From: Ecdyonurus torrentis
Lineage: Eukaryota; Arthropoda; Insecta; Ephemeroptera; Heptageniidae
Length of the DNA: 64,000 bases
Direction of reading: 5' to 3'
NCBI GenBank assembly: GCA_949318235.1
Contig: OX439137.1
Coordinates: 1,496,153-1,560,152, forward strand
Made by a program: the position numbers and the translations under genes
The notes under the pieces: generated by a model
Told to the model about the DNA's origin: nothing
What the model saw: the letters and a program-made list of their open reading frames with translations, nothing else
The model's database searches: none
In this document: positions 1 to 12,640 of the stretch, piece after piece
How positions within the stretch are numbered: position 1 is the stretch's first letter
Layout of the letters: each line of letters starts with the position of its first letter

Positions 1-1088
1 ATGTGATTCCTTAAATTACTTTGATTGTCATTGCTGCTGGATTTGATTGATTTGTACAATTCTAGTAAAGCTATCAATGTAGTACTTTCTCCTGTATTGA
101 TTACTAGTATTGAATTGTTTCTGATTTCCTCGCAAATTTCTGATTTCTTGAATTCAAAGTTTGTAGACAAACACTGAAGCTTGTTTTCAAGTGATAAACA
201 TGAAAGTTCCTTTATTACAAATTCCCAAATATCATTTACAAATTTGATATTTGTATAAGTGGCTGCACTTATCTTTTTATTAAAGTCATCTTTTACATTC
301 ATTTTAGAGTACTCTCCAGCAACTGTTTGTTCCTTAACAATTTCTTCCTTGCGTCCGTAATACCAAGCACTTACTTTTTCACTTAATTGTAAAAACACCC
401 TTTCAATGATTCGATGGTCATGTTTGCCAATTAGTTTGCCAAGCTCTTCTCGAAGTTTGGAATCTAAGTCATCTACATGGCATTGACTCGACACAATACA
501 TATTTTGTTTAGAAAGTCTCGATCATTGTCAATAGTTTCTAAAAGTTTTTCATTTCCACTTTCACTAAATTGTTTTACACAATTTTGTTCATTATTTAAA
601 TTAAATAATTTACACACAATATCTTCAGGAGGTACGTCGCACCACTGAACATCTGGGTCACTGTCATCAATTCCAACTGTTGTGATAAATAATAATTTAA
701 AGTCTCTTTTATTTGAAATACGTGAGCCGTTTTTTAATATTTCTGTCCTATATTTACTAAGTTTAAAATTTTCCTTTGTTTTATTTTTATTACTTGTTTC
801 TAAATTTACACCAAATAAAGAGTCTTTATTAATTTTTGCATCTTTAGAAGTCAAATGTTTTGACTGCACACAAAAAACTTTTTTTGTTTTATCTTGAAAT
901 TCACAGTCTGCTACCAAATCATCAAAGTTACCAAAATCAACAACGTTGGTAACAAGAGTAAAACTAACTTTATTTAAACATGCACGAATTAAAAATAAAA
1001 TAATTAATTTAATTTCATATATAAAGCCTTGTGCCCCACTGGTGGTTCCTGTACGCTTTAGTACATTACTTAAAAGTTCTGAATCCAT
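1..1088 (-). CDS. Probable PD-(D/E)XK nuclease-domain (STAND-type) protein, 5' part, open at window edge
   Basis: An uninterrupted minus-strand frame runs from an ATG at 1088-1086 through 362 codons to the window edge without a stop. The ATG has a favourable context (AAG before it, G after it). The first 90 residues hold a pattern I associate with PD-(D/E)XK (DUF4297-like) nuclease domains: GFIYEIKLIILFLIRA (helix with E), then FGNFDDLVAD (acidic DD on a strand), then VFCVQSKHL (Q-x-K-H strand). In known proteins this domain precedes a NACHT or other STAND NTPase and repeats, in animals and in bacterial antiviral proteins. The rest of the visible part is charged and helical with no P-loop yet; that would lie beyond the edge. 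Codon use is AT-rich but the frame is intact, so it looks like a live gene or a recent copy. AG just before the ATG means an upstream exon cannot be excluded. The coding call is strong; the family assignment is by motif memory only. Confidence 0.72.
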   Translation of the reverse strand, partial: MDSELLSNVLKRTGTTSGAQGFIYEIKLIILFLIRACLNKVSFTLVTNVVDFGNFDDLVADCEFQDKTKKVFCVQSKHLTSKDAKINKDSLFGVNLETSNKNKTKENFKLSKYRTEILKNGSRISNKRDFKLLFITTVGIDDSDPDVQWCDVPPEDIVCKLFNLNNEQNCVKQFSESGNEKLLETIDNDRDFLNKICIVSSQCHVDDLDSKLREELGKLIGKHDHRIIERVFLQLSEKVSAWYYGRKEEIVKEQTVAGEYSKMNVKDDFNKKISAATYTNIKFVNDIWEFVIKELSCLSLENKLQCLSTNFEFKKSEICEEIRNNSILVINTGESTTLIALLELYKSIKSSSNDNQSNLRNH

Positions 1089-1504
1089 CTTTAAATATAT
1101 ATAATATTTTTATATTTTTAATAATACAGTAATAAAAACTGTAATATGTAATAATTTATGTATATATATATATATAACTTATCAGAAACAAATTAAAAAA
1201 TAAATATAATATTTATATATCATTTTTGTAAACTCTATCTTTAAAGAATGTAAACTGTTTTTTCGTGATATTTTAATTTTAGTAAACATTATTATTTTTT
1301 AAATATTTTTTATCCATTCACTTGCTTAAATTTGTATTTCCTCACAAAACACAATTTTCACTATGATGTCAGAACTTGGCCAGTTGATGATTGTTTGAAC
1401 TCTTTCTAAAAATAAAATAAATTTTATATTAAAATATTTAATGACAAAAAATATATATAAGAAATAATCGCATAACATTAAACATTAGTTTGTAATTAAA
1501 GCTG

Positions 1505-2985
1505 TAAAAAACTACTCTTTTTCTTTAGCTCGGACTGAAATTATTAGCCTGGTTTTATATGAAACAAACGTTTAGCTTAAAATCGAAAAAACTTCAAAGA
1601 CCCGCCAACCCACACAGCACACAATGAGATAGTATACATATACCTTTCATCTACCATATACCAGATATATGTATATTATTTTCATACATATAATATATGT
1701 ATTCATTTGGTATACTGCTTTATGTATATTTTACATATGAAGTGTAAATGTAGATTATACAGATAGAATTGGTATGCATTTTATTTGAAAATTACATCTA
1801 CACATATACTATTTATATACATTTACTAAATGTATACCTCCAAACGTTTTGTAGATGTTCCTTAAAAGTGCTAAGTACAGCGCATTTTAATCATCAAATT
1901 TTTCAAATTAACAAAATTGGCTTCTTTTTCACTTTATCTTTGAATCAAAATGCTTTTAAAAGCTGTAGCTTTAAAACTTTAATAAAAAATATAAAATGTA
2001 ATTAGGATTGCTAATTAAAAGTTTGGAGTGACTTTTAGAAAATATTATAAATAGAAATTGGTAGAGTGATAACTTTTTTATAAAATGGATATTTTATTTT
2101 GTAATGTTTTTAAAACTGCTAGTAGTTATTAACCTTATGGCTTGGAATGTAGAGAACTCACTACCGTCAGGTACCACACAGCTTGAAGCTTATATACCCA
2201 ACTTGACATATTAAAATATAGTAATATAAAAGTCCGCTGCAGTATGGTAAGTGTTAAAAAATAAGTGAGCCGTTGTTTATAACGATATGTGTTGGGTACA
2301 TATCAGACTTGGAGCTAGAGCCACATAAATTAAAATACAATATTTTAAATTTTTGCTTAAAAAAGCATCTACCACCCATATGTATATTATATGTATGGTA
2401 TACATTTATTTTTGATCTACATTTAAACGTTTGATATACGCTCGATATAGGACGTTTGAACGTTTCTCATACCATCAACATCCCTTTTTGAAATGGATAT
2501 TATACATATATTTTCTGTTGGTATACTAATATAAAATACATATATTATATGTAATATATCTCAGTCTGTGTTGTGTGGGAAAGTTCTGAAAGCTCAATAT
2601 TTCAGCCGAAATTTGAAAACAAGCTTGAGGGCCTATAAAGAAAAAATCTTAATTTTTTATAATGAAAAAACCGTTTTTGAGGGATTGAAGTTTAAAATAA
2701 AATTATTTTTAGAAATAATTATAAAAGTTTATATTGAATGAAAGAATATAAAAATCGTCGTAATAAACTAAAATGGCCAAAAAAACTTTGCTTACTGAAA
2801 TCTTCTTATTTAGATAAATTTAATATCAAATACTCTGTTTTTTCATCATTTATTTTTGGGCTTAACGTAAAATAGCTCGTTTCTTAATCAAAAATTTTAA
2901 ACCCGGGTTGAACATTTTACAAAAAAAGCAGCATCTGAAGATTTTAACTCGGGTGGGTACTCAAACCAATTAAAATTTACATATC
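1505..2985. mobile_element. Degenerate family-L element split by a nested 971-bp insertion
   Basis: The outer pieces (about 1505-1608 and 2580-2985) resemble the better preserved copy at 42711-43236: phrases such as a leading TTAGCCTGG-like stretch, GCTCAATATTTCAGC, AACCCGGGTTGAAC and a tail ending in AAATTTACA occur in the same order. They are separated by the unrelated element at 1609-2579. No coding capacity is visible. Confidence 0.55.
1609..2579. mobile_element. Nested inverted-repeat element (TIR CCCACACARCACA)
   Basis: Left end CCCACACAGCACACAATGAG and right end, read in reverse complement, CCCACACAACACAGACTGAG form imperfect terminal inverted repeats. The interior is rich in palindromic ATGTATATTATATGTAT-type motifs next to both ends. 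The element sits inside the family-L repeat. The frame seen at 1769-2005 has no recognisable protein features. Confidence 0.55.
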
Positions 2986-4000
2986 TTTAACACTTAAAAT
3001 ATATTTTATGTTTTAAAATAAATAAGTTTGTAAATTACCTTGTTTTCCGTTCCATTTATATTTATTTATATTCTGTAGCTGCCACAGGTAAACAGAAAAT
3101 CTGTAACAAACACATTTAAATTTAAAATATTAGCTAATAATATTTAAAATATTAAAAAAATTAAGATAATATTTCATAACGAAGTAATTGGACACTTGGT
3201 TATTGCTCTGTAAAAATAATCATGCTCAAACTTAACCAAGCTTGCACTAGATTTTACTTGCAAGTGTGCTTATAAGCGCATTTACGTTTACGCTCGTGAA
3301 GTTTTGAGCGCCTTTTTCTGTATCCAGAAATCCAGAAATATCCAGAAATTAAAAGAGAAGAATTTGTATAACCAGATAATGATCCGGAACTAAATACGAA
3401 CAACAAGTAATTTTTATATGGATTTTAAAACATAAATTATCAAGAATATTCATATCTTGCAACTATATAATGCAAAACAAAATAAATAAATACAATAAAT
3501 ACACACTATATTATAAATTGTTCACAAATATTTAAATATATATAAATATTAGAAATAAAAAAAATACATATCTAACAAGAAAAAGTTTCATGCATCTCTA
3601 TTTTTATTAATCCAAGTTAAAATAAAAAATATATATTATATATATTTTTTAATATTTCTTTTTATGGATTTGGCTTTTTATTGTAAGTTTTGTCGCCTAC
3701 CGACCAGAAAAAAATGTTGTGTGTCAATAACAAAATGTTTCAACTTACCTGTATTTATTAATCGCAAAATTTTGAGGTGTCACTGCTTGCAATTGAGAAC
3801 TGCAGATTTAAACCTTGTTTTAAATAAAATATATCAGGTATTATTTCTGGAAATAGTTGCTAACAATTTTTAAAGCAAATAAGTATAACATCTATATAAT
3901 CTATCTGTATAAACTATCTGTATAACATCTAATACTAAATAAACAGACTAACCGTTATTGGTTGTAACTAGCGACATGATTACCATTTTGTTTAGTTTTT
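2986..4000. other. AT-rich stretch without recognisable gene
   Basis: Long A and T runs and short tandem A/T motifs are present. I see no exon with good splice sites and no known repeat end. Confidence 0.5.
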
Positions 4001-4014
4001 GAAATATGCATGTT

Positions 4015-4200
4015 AGGTCACATCTGAGTTCAGATGTCTACAAATCAAGAAGTTTTATTGACAAAAATGCAAAAAAGTTTGGACTGAGAAAAAACAAATT
4101 TTTTTTAAAGATTTATAAACTGGATCAGTTATTGTAACTTTTTGTCAGTTTTCTCCAGTTTTTCAAAGTTTTTCTAGACTAAAAATAGACCTTTCTCGAA
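4015..4200. repeat. Dispersed repeat, copy 1 of a pair
   Basis: The stretch beginning TCACATCTGAGTTCAGATGT and continuing through AAAAAAGTTTGGACTGA and a TTTTGTCAGTTTT block recurs in the same order at 40086-40270. The starting motif is itself a palindrome, suggesting an element end. Confidence 0.6.
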
Positions 4201-4619
4201 AAAAAAACTTAAAATTACAAGTTGAGACGTAAAAAAAATACACTAACGAAAAGAACATTTATTATTAATACTTGCTGATAGTTTATCGGATAATAATTCG
4301 ACAGATTTTTTAGTGTTATTTTTTTATTTTCTTACAGTATAAATTTTTTTTCGTCTTTTTTGATAAATATTTGTTTTTTTAAATTAAAAAAAATTAAAAT
4401 TTAAATATCTCCATTTTTAAATCATTGAACTGAAATTGAACTGATTTTGTTGTGTTTACAAACTGTTTCTGCCAGGAAACTGAACTATATTCAGAAGTTA
4501 AAATACAATTTTTTTAAATTGAAATTTCAGTTACAGTTATTAACATATAATAAAAACAAAAGCATTTATATTATAAATCACTTAATAAGAATTACAAATA
4601 ATGTAGTAATAATTGCTTT

Positions 4620-4830
4620 CTTCTAAAAACCCAAATTTTACGCTTTAGCAGTGGTCAGAAAATTTCAAATTATGTAACCCGCACTACAATTTCATATTCG
4701 TTTTTACCTGTATCTGACATCATAAACAGAAATATTCACGCAAATTGCATACTTTACAATTTTGTCACTCTCTCTTGTGAGGCAAAATTTTCATTGTAGT
4801 AAAAAATATAATGAGGTTTGTAAATTCAAT
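4620..4830. mobile_element. Degenerate family-B TTAA element
   Basis: Weak but ordered similarity to family B (see 59168-59500): AACCCAAAT, GCAGTGGTCAGAAAATTTC, TGTAACCCGC, TGACATCATAAACA, TTCACGCAAATTGCATACTT. The termini are eroded. Confidence 0.55.
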
Positions 4831-5325
4831 TTATTGTTTTGTACTTATTTATTTATTTTATTGTTTATGTTGATTCGTGTTTTCTATACCATTAACAAAG
4901 TATAAAATATCAAAAATAGCTGTGTGTAGAACTAACATATTCTATAAAGTGTATATATTTTATAATGAAGATGACGCCATGCTTGACCCCTTCATAACAT
5001 TGATTGAATAAGAATTTTATTCAATTCATCAGTCAAAAAAAAATAAGTACAGACATATTTGCTGCTAGACCAAATTTGCTGTAAGAATCGAGTATTTTTT
5101 TCTGTTTAAATTTGGCAATTTATTTTACCAAAATAGAGCAGGAATTAGAAAAATTAAAATCGTATATAATCGTTACAGATTTTCAACATAGTATTTTTTT
5201 TTATTTTTCAATTTTTTTTCATTTTTTTTACCAGATTGGACCATCTTCCACGATAAAAAAAATTTTGTTCCAGTTTTTAAAAAATCACCAAAAAAAGATT
5301 GAAAAAGATAGAGACAAAGAAAGAA

Positions 5326-5326
<1 letters not shown>
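4831..5326. other. AT-rich stretch, no gene seen
   Basis: The frame at 5112-5369 runs into the GA microsatellite and is low complexity. Nothing else is supported. Confidence 0.5.

Positions 5327-5364
<38 letters not shown>
5327..5364. repeat. (GA)n microsatellite
   Basis: An uninterrupted GAGAGA run is visible. Confidence 0.95.
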
Positions 5365-5367
<3 letters not shown>

Positions 5368-5369
5368 AA

Positions 5370-6200
5370 GGTATACATTTTTTTTCTTAATCTAATAATT
5401 ACTAATGATTGTAAATCTGTAATGTTTTTTATTATAATAAATTAGATACGAGATTTGCTTTGATTTTTAAATTAGTTCAAAAACCCTACAAAGTGTTGCT
5501 AATTTTTTAATTTTATAAATAATATTGTTAAAAAAATAATTGTATTCTAGGATGATTATAGCAAAGTGAAGATGTTTAAATATAACAAATCTCAAATAGC
5601 AGACGTTGCAAAAGTAGGTTTAGTGATTAAATAAACAAACTAACAGCTCAACAATACTAACAAAGTGCTAGCACTCGACTTTGTGTTCCTGTCTACATTT
5701 AAAATGCTTTCTTTTGGGGCAATGAAGCAGTTATAACTTAAATTAGAAATATGACTTGGAGCTGAGATCTTAAGTGTAGCTTATTGAAAACTAAGCTTTT
5801 GTTTTTTCCTTGATTTCAAGATAAATGAAATATTTTGGTATCACATTGTTTGTAATTCAAAAAAAAAAGCTTGTAGGCTCAGTAAGCTACAGTAAAAATT
5901 TCAGCTCCGAGAAATAATTATAATTGAAGTTACAACTGCTAAATTGCCACATAAGAAAACATGTTAAATGTAGACAGAAACAGAAAGTCGTGTGCTAGCA
6001 CTTTGTTAGTATTGTTCGGCTGTGATTTTTTTTTTTATTTTATCATAAATCTACTTTTGCAACGACTACTATTTAATATTGATAAATTTTATCAAAGTAA
6101 ATATCTTCAACATTCAGGGTTTAAAAAAGAAACAAAGAAAAACTAATTATGTGTCGAAAATATTGCACATATACTTTATTTTTATATATTTTAATTTATA
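5370..6200. other. AT-rich stretch with one weak inverted repeat
   Basis: GTGCTAGCACTCGACTTTGTG near 5667 and CACAAAG/GTGCTAGCACTTTG-type sequence near 5990 are in inverted relation, as are TCTACATTTAA near 5692 and TTAAATGTAGA near 5963. This is consistent with an old foldback element spanning about 5640-6020. No coding signal. Confidence 0.4.
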
Positions 6201-6414
6201 TATCGAGGGCTACGTGGCTTTTCGGTACTACTGCGATATCCGCGGGTGCAATTTTGGCACATCTGTATTTTCCGCGCTTCTCTCTATTGAAACATCATTA
6301 TACACTTAACCTGTACAGATGTGCCATTAGAAGCCGTGGCGAAGATTTCATATGTGCCAAAATTGAGCCCGCGGATATCGCAGTAGTACCGAAAAGCCAC
6401 GTATCCCACGATAT
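6201..6414. mobile_element. Foldback MITE, family H, copy 1
   Basis: Left ATCGAGGGCTACGTGGCTTT is mirrored at the right end (AAAAGCCACGTATCCCACGAT). The inner arms with GTACTACTGCGATATCCGCG also mirror each other. The overlapping open frames on both strands are by-products of the inverted repeat. Confidence 0.85.
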
Positions 6415-6868
6415 GTTGATTTGTGACAAACACAAATAATAAATCAGGCTTAAACATGCATTATTGTTTACATTAGAATTACTGTACAACAAATTTTTAT
6501 TGTTTTTAAAATTTAATTATTTTAATATATTTCTATATTGTATAAAAAAAAGATGGATATCCGAAACTAACACACAATTTTTTTTTTAAAGAATCATTAT
6601 CAAATTTCAAACAGTGAAATCGTGCAAGATTACTTACTAAGCCTTGGAAGTAGTGGAAATAATCTATCAATAATAAAAAAAATTCACTTCACTTAATTCA
6701 ATTATTAAATTTTTTCATTTTTTGATGATTTTTAACGGTGTTTATATCTTCAGGAAATTGGTATTTTTTATTTTTTAATAACATTATCTACAGTATTTAA
6801 ATGATGGAAATTATAGTATTGTATTATTTTAGAGGAAAATATAGTATCACAAAAAGAACATTTCATAT

Positions 6869-7080
6869 ATCGAGGGCTACGCGGCATTTCGGTACTAGTA
6901 TAATCTCCGCGGGTGTATTTTTGGCACATGTGCATTCTCCGCGCTCACCTTTTTTTGAAACATCTTTATACGCTTAGCATGTACAGATGTGCCATTAGTA
7001 GGCGTGGCGTAGATTGCACATGTGCCAAAAATGCACCCGAGGAGATTGCACAAGTACCGAAATGCCGCGTAGCCCTCTAT
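6869..7080. mobile_element. Foldback MITE, family H, copy 2
   Basis: Same family as 6201-6414: CGAGGGCTACGCGGC at the left and GCCGCGTAGCCCTC at the right, with internal TTTTTGGCACATGTGC arms and a CGCTTAGCATGTACAG centre. The two copies lie 450 bp apart. Confidence 0.85.
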
Positions 7081-7220
7081 TTATTTTATATCCTTATAAA
7101 CAGCCATTTCCTAGTTGTTGTTTTTTATTTTTGTTTTCTTTACTTTTTTGTTTGTTTGTATTTTTTGGAGATTTTTGAAGCCATTTTTTTTCATTAAAGT
7201 GAAAGAGAAAGAAAAAAGGA

Positions 7221-7329
<109 letters not shown>

Positions 7330-7330
<1 letters not shown>

Positions 7331-7460
7331 TCGCGTCAAAATGATTTAAATGAAATTATCACGAGCGCGCCAAACGTTCCATCTGTCACAGTAAACCCTA
7401 TGTAGATGGAACGTTTGACGATCTTGTGATAATTTCACTTGAAACGTTTTGACGCGATAG
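7330..7460. mobile_element. Short foldback element between two (AT)n arrays
   Basis: ATCGCGTCAAAATGATTTAA at the left and AAACGTTTTGACGCGAT at the right form arms. A second pair, AACGTTCCATCT and AGATGGAACGTTTGACGATC, continues the stem to a short central loop around ACAGTAAACCCTATG. Confidence 0.75.
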
Positions 7461-7464
7461 AGAC

Positions 7465-7466
<2 letters not shown>

Positions 7467-7539
<73 letters not shown>
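7467..7539. repeat. (AT)n array
   Basis: Nearly pure AT dinucleotide repeat. Confidence 0.97.
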
Positions 7540-7540
<1 letters not shown>

Positions 7541-8026
7541 AAGAGAAGTTTGACGTACAGGGTGTCATCATATAAATACCTTGAGTGTTACGGACTATGT
7601 GTTGCAGAAATGATGAAAAGAAAAGATACAATAAGTCAACCAACATTTAATATCTCCACACTTTGGCGCCCCTTCTCATGAAAGAAGAGAGAAGAAAAAA
7701 TAAAAACACATGTGGTCAACAAACAGCAGCTACCCCCCTCCACCCACGCAACTGTAAAGTCAAAGTAATACCCCCCTCCCCTGTATATATCCCCTATTTT
7801 CTTCAAAAAACAAACATATGTCTAAAAATCTCAGTGTCAAAGCACTTGTCAATGAGAGTGGTATACTCTCGAAAATTTGTGCATTAAGTGTATATTACAT
7901 CGTGCAGTGTAATTAAATTTGAATTTATACGCGTATAAAAACTTAAAACAATAAGTGTATATGTGCAGTGAAATCAGATTGGATTACACACAAACCGACA
8001 GGGGAAATAGTCCGCAACACTCAAGG

Positions 8027-8216
<190 letters not shown>

Positions 8217-8219
8217 AAA

Positions 8220-8880
8220 AAAATGGAACTCTTCCAAATGCTTCCATTTAAATTTTCTGTTGTTTTCAAAGCTAAAAATAATGCATTTAAAGAAAAGTGA
8301 GTTTAAAATAAATGAAAGAAAGAAAAATATATCTTCGTTTTAAAGAAACACCATTGGTTTTAAAAATTAATGATAATTTTTTAAAATTAAAAATAAATAT
8401 TGATAAATTTTTGTTTGCTTTTCACCTTGTTGAAAGTGTTTCATTTAATATTTTTAGCTCTACAAGTTTGAGGTTTAAAAAGAAAAAAAATTAATGTTAT
8501 TAAAAATGTCTCAATATTAAGTTTTATTTGCATTTCTTTATCTTTCCAATAATAAAATCATGAATATTAAAAAAAAAAACAAAAAAAAAACACTGCATAC
8601 CTAACAGTTTTTAGCCTAAGTTTTACGTTTTTCCAATTTTACTATTTTTTTTTTCAATATTTATTCCATTTTTGACCTTTTTTGTAACATTTTTACCTAA
8701 AATATTATGTAACATTTTTGTTATTATTAAAAACAATCTACCATAAAATTTGTTCTATTAATATTTAATTTTTTAAGAGTGTTAATATTGTTAATAGTTT
8801 GAATTAATATCATAAATCATATTGTGCTTATACACATGGTAAATGTGTTTTAAAAGTCAGTATTCAGATTTTTTTAAAAA
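8220..8880. other. AT-rich stretch without recognised features
   Basis: Poly-A and poly-T runs and short frames of low complexity only. Confidence 0.5.
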
Positions 8881-8884
8881 AAGA

Positions 8885-9893
8885 AAATAAACCAGTTAAA
8901 AACATAATCATTTAACTCACAAAACACTTGATGTGACTTACATAAATAACTTTAGTTTGTCTTAAGGTACTACTTTAGGGTAGGAGTGAAATTTTTTTGT
9001 TATGACTTTAAATTAAGTTAAGGTTGGTGTACCCAAAAATGAAATCAAAAAAATTCTATCTTAAAAACTCTCGTCGCAACAGAGCGTCAAAGTATCGCAA
9101 GTGCCCCGCCCCCTAATGCTAATGAATCTATATTTGGACCCTAATTTTGAACAATTTCAAAATTTTTTCAGCGGTTAAAAAAAATACTAGCTTGTTTTTC
9201 GTGTTGATTTTTAATGAAAAATGATTTTTCAGATTTTTCTAGAACGAATCTGCCGAGAAAAAAATTATCGCAAATTGACCCATGTTAATGTGAATATGCA
9301 ATCTTCATTAATTTTTTTCTCTATAAATGTCTCGTAAAAATCGTTTAAAAAGTCAAATTCATTAAAACTTGATCTATAGAACACACTGGTATTTTTTGTT
9401 TAGAAGTTGGTCAAGAAAAATTTTGCACACGGGGAGCTTGAAGTTTTGTATGTTTTGCGTGTTAAAGGGGGCGTATCCCAACGACTTTTAATGCTAATTT
9501 GCGGAAGATTTGATTTGAGCCGAAACTTTTTGGAGTATAGAGAATTGTTCCTTGGTTCATTATGAACCTAAAAAGTGATATTAAATTAAATTTTACGACA
9601 ACATTGCTACCCTAAAGTAGTACCTTAAAACCCAACTGTAACTCTGTAGCAGTGATCAGAAAGATTTATTATGCAACCCGCAAAACATTTTGATACTAAT
9701 TTTTGCATGTTTCTGACGTCATAAACATGAATTTTGACGCAAATTGCATACTTTACAGTTTTTTCACGCTCTCTCGTGGGGCTACATTAACATTCTGGTA
9801 AAAATTGTCATCAGTTTTGAAGATCCCACATCGTGTTTATTCATTAAAAAGCAAATGTTGTTTTATGTGGTCTATGGGTTTAATAATTTTCTT
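8885..9893. mobile_element. Family-B TTAA element split by a nested TTAA MITE
   Basis: Left part carries AAAACACTTGATGTGACTTACATAAATAAC and the right part resumes with AACCCAACTGTAACTCTGTAGCAGTGATCAG, exactly the consecutive order seen in intact family-B copies (for example 59168-59500). The break coincides with the TTAA borders of the element at 8962-9628. Confidence 0.85.
8962..9628. mobile_element. TTAA-flanked MITE with perfect TIRs (piggyBac-like)
   Basis: TTAA is followed by GGTACTACTTTAGGGTAG at the left, and the exact reverse complement CTACCCTAAAGTAGTACC precedes TTAA at the right. TTAA duplication with short perfect TIRs is the signature of piggyBac-type insertion. No transposase frame is present, so it is non-autonomous (667 bp). 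It lies inside a family-B element and is therefore younger than it. Confidence 0.9.
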
Positions 9894-9945
9894 TGATTTA
9901 ATACAATGTATTTTAAGTATGTAAAAACTGTACACCGTTGAAGAA

Positions 9946-10172
9946 TTAACGTTCATACTTCAATAAAATACCGTTTAATAATTTTAATTTAATTAACGTT
10001 TATACTTCAATAAAATACTGTTTAATAATTTTAATTAATTAACGTTCATACTTCAATAAAATACTGTTTAATAATTTTAATTTAATTAACGTTCATACTT
10101 CAATAAAATACTGTTTAATAATTTTAATTAATTAACGTTCATACTTCAATAAAATACTGTTTAATAATTTTT
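9946..10172. repeat. Tandem repeat, about 46-47 bp, five copies
   Basis: AACGTTCATACTTCAATAAA recurs five times. Unit length alternates between 47 and 46 bp according to whether the junction reads TTTAATT or TTAATT. Confidence 0.9.
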
Positions 10173-10221
10173 AATTTCTATTTTAGGATTATTATTTGGA
10201 TAAATATTTATAAGATGACAA

Positions 10222-10528
10222 TATCTTGTTCTGTAAAGTAAAGTTAATCTCAACAACAGTGATTGGCTGACCAACAAAATAAGACACATTCATTGGTTGA
10301 TCTTGTTTTTTAAGCCAACAAAATTGAGTCGCATGAAGAGCGCATGGAACTTTATTTGTGAAGTTTCTTTCATTCTTATCAAGTTCAAAGTTCTAAAAGA
10401 AGAAATAACAATGATCGACCATATGTATAAACGTAGTAAACAGGTAACGAAGTCATAATCAGCTGTTATAACAAAGGAACATATCGACACAAAAGTTGCG
10501 CCGGAAGTCTGACTTTGCAGAACGAGCT
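10222..10528. mobile_element. Family-F MITE, copy 1
   Basis: It runs from CTTGTTCTGTAAAGTAAAGT to TTTGCAGAACGAGCT. The ends are inverted repeats (AGCTYGTTCTGYAAAG). Other copies lie at 30423-30737 and, inverted, at 54283-54589. The minus-strand frame across it occurs in each copy but has no known domain. Confidence 0.85.
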
Positions 10529-10659
10529 TTAATGTTAGATAATGAGAAGAACTCTTCATTAACTGACATAAGATGACACAAAGCCCTTCTGTAGCCCCTC
10601 AAACTTGTGATCATCCTGCGAGATACTCAGCCCATCCCGTATTTTTACGTCATAATTAC

Positions 10660-10968
10660 GGCTTTACTATAGACCGCTTGCACTCATATTTAATAGCCGC
10701 CATTTTGTTGGTAAGGAATACATAGGCCAGCATAGGAAAAACATTATTTTTATATTTTTAATAGCAAAAGAAGCTTCAAACCTCAATCAAAGCCTTGTTT
10801 GTAGCTCCTAATAAGCTCGAAGGATATGAGAAAATTTTGTTGGGTTAAAATAAACAATTTTTTATGTGAAAAATTAGGAAAAACGAAGTTTCCCCTATGC
10901 TGGACAATGCATTAGTCACCACAAACATGGCGACAAAGCGCAAGGATGTGCAAGGGGTCTGTAGAAAA
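10660..10968. mobile_element. Family-N MITE, copy 1
   Basis: Near identical over its length to 47332-47626: CTTGCACTCATATTTAA, AGCCGCCATTTTGTTGG, TAGCAAAAGAAGCTTCAAAC and, at the right, CATGGCGACAAAGCGCAAGG. The ends read ATAGACCRCTTGCAC and, reversed, ACAGACCCCTTGCAC. Confidence 0.85.
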
Positions 10969-10989
10969 AATGTAGCAGATTGCATATCG

Positions 10990-11042
10990 GTGAGGAGTAC
11001 AGAGTTACGAGTCAGCTGCCTTCACCACTCGGCCATACAGGG
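10990..11042 (-). repeat. SINE-1 head fragment (tRNA-related)
   Basis: The reverse complement contains TATGGCCGAGTGGTGAAGGC and CTCTGTACTCCTCACCGA, the 5' tRNA-like head of the SINEs at 13079 and 27640. Only about 50 bp is present. Confidence 0.8.
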
Positions 11043-11105
11043 GGGTTAAGACGCCCATGGGGCATTATATATGAGTTTATAAACATTTCTTTTCATTATC
11101 TGAAA

Positions 11106-11440
11106 TTAAAGGCATAGAAAACATGAAACAACATGTTCCTTAACACAAAATGGGATCTACAAAACTGATGATAATTTCTACCAGAATGTAAATGTGGGCC
11201 CACAAGAGAGTTTGAAAAAGCTGTAAAGGAAGCAATTTGCGTGAATATTCCTGTTAATGACGTCACAAACAGGCAAAAACTAGTATAAAAATGGTTGTGC
11301 GGGTTGCATAAATTAAAATTTTCTGATCACTGCTACGGAGCTACAGTTGGGTTTTGAGACTTATTAATGTTATTTATGTAAGTCCCATCAAGTGTTTTGT
11401 GATGTAAATGCAAATGTTTTCATGTTGTCTATGCCTTTAA
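11106..11440. mobile_element. Family-B TTAA element (inverted orientation)
   Basis: TTAAAGGCATAGAAAACATG at the left and TTGTCTATGCCTTTAA at the right. The interior contains TGACGTCACAAACAGG and GATCACTGCTACGGAGC. Flanked by TTAA on both sides. Confidence 0.9.
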
Positions 11441-11545
11441 AGAAGCCATGTTGTAACTTCTTGATCTTTATTACTTACATTTTAACTCCTGGAGACAATA
11501 GCTTGCAGAGTGACAAATATTAAATCAAAAAGATTTGTCATTATA

Positions 11546-11853
11546 GGGTGGTTTCATTCATGTTAAAGTCGACGTCATAAGTGAGTACTAAATAACATTG
11601 GCCAGTATAGGAAAATGTCACATTTTGCCAGTTTAAAAATACTTCGCAATATTTTTGAGATCATTTATGCTGTTTGCAGGTTGAATTAGTATCTCAAGTA
11701 TGTGAGAAAAATAATAATGACCAAAAAATCGCTCATTTTCCAAAGAAAATAGCCAAAAACTAGGTTTGTCCTATGCTGAGCAATGTTATTCATTGCTCAA
11801 GAAGAGCATCGAAAAACACTCAGAATAACGTCATGCGTACACACACTATACAC
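11546..11853. mobile_element. Family-D MITE, subfamily D2, copy 1
   Basis: Begins TATAGGGTGGTTTCATTCATG and ends in GCGTACACACACTATAC. The interior matches 36600-36907 and 49200-49498 (CATTGCTCAAGAAGAGCATC). TA-bordered. Confidence 0.85.
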
Positions 11854-12137
11854 AAATGTAAAAGCTGTCTGTGTCAACAACGTTCACAATATGACTGAGG
11901 AAGTCAAAACCATACGACTTCCAGGTTTGTATGTTCTGACTATGATGACGTCACGTCTGATCAGATAACTTAAGACCACAAGTATTTATACAAGATATTA
12001 ATATGTGTGTATTTATGTAAGATATTTTAACATAGATAATTTAAATCAAAGTTATGCTTTTTTTTCAATATTTTTTTTGTAACTTTATGCAAATTCTGCT
12101 ATCATAGAAGCTGTTTATTTAAATTTATTTTCAGAAA

Positions 12138-12640
<503 letters not shown>

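Noticed and set aside
10290..10559. Minus-strand 89-residue frame
   Set aside because: It lies across a family-F MITE and recurs with its copies; it has no domain and no splice context.
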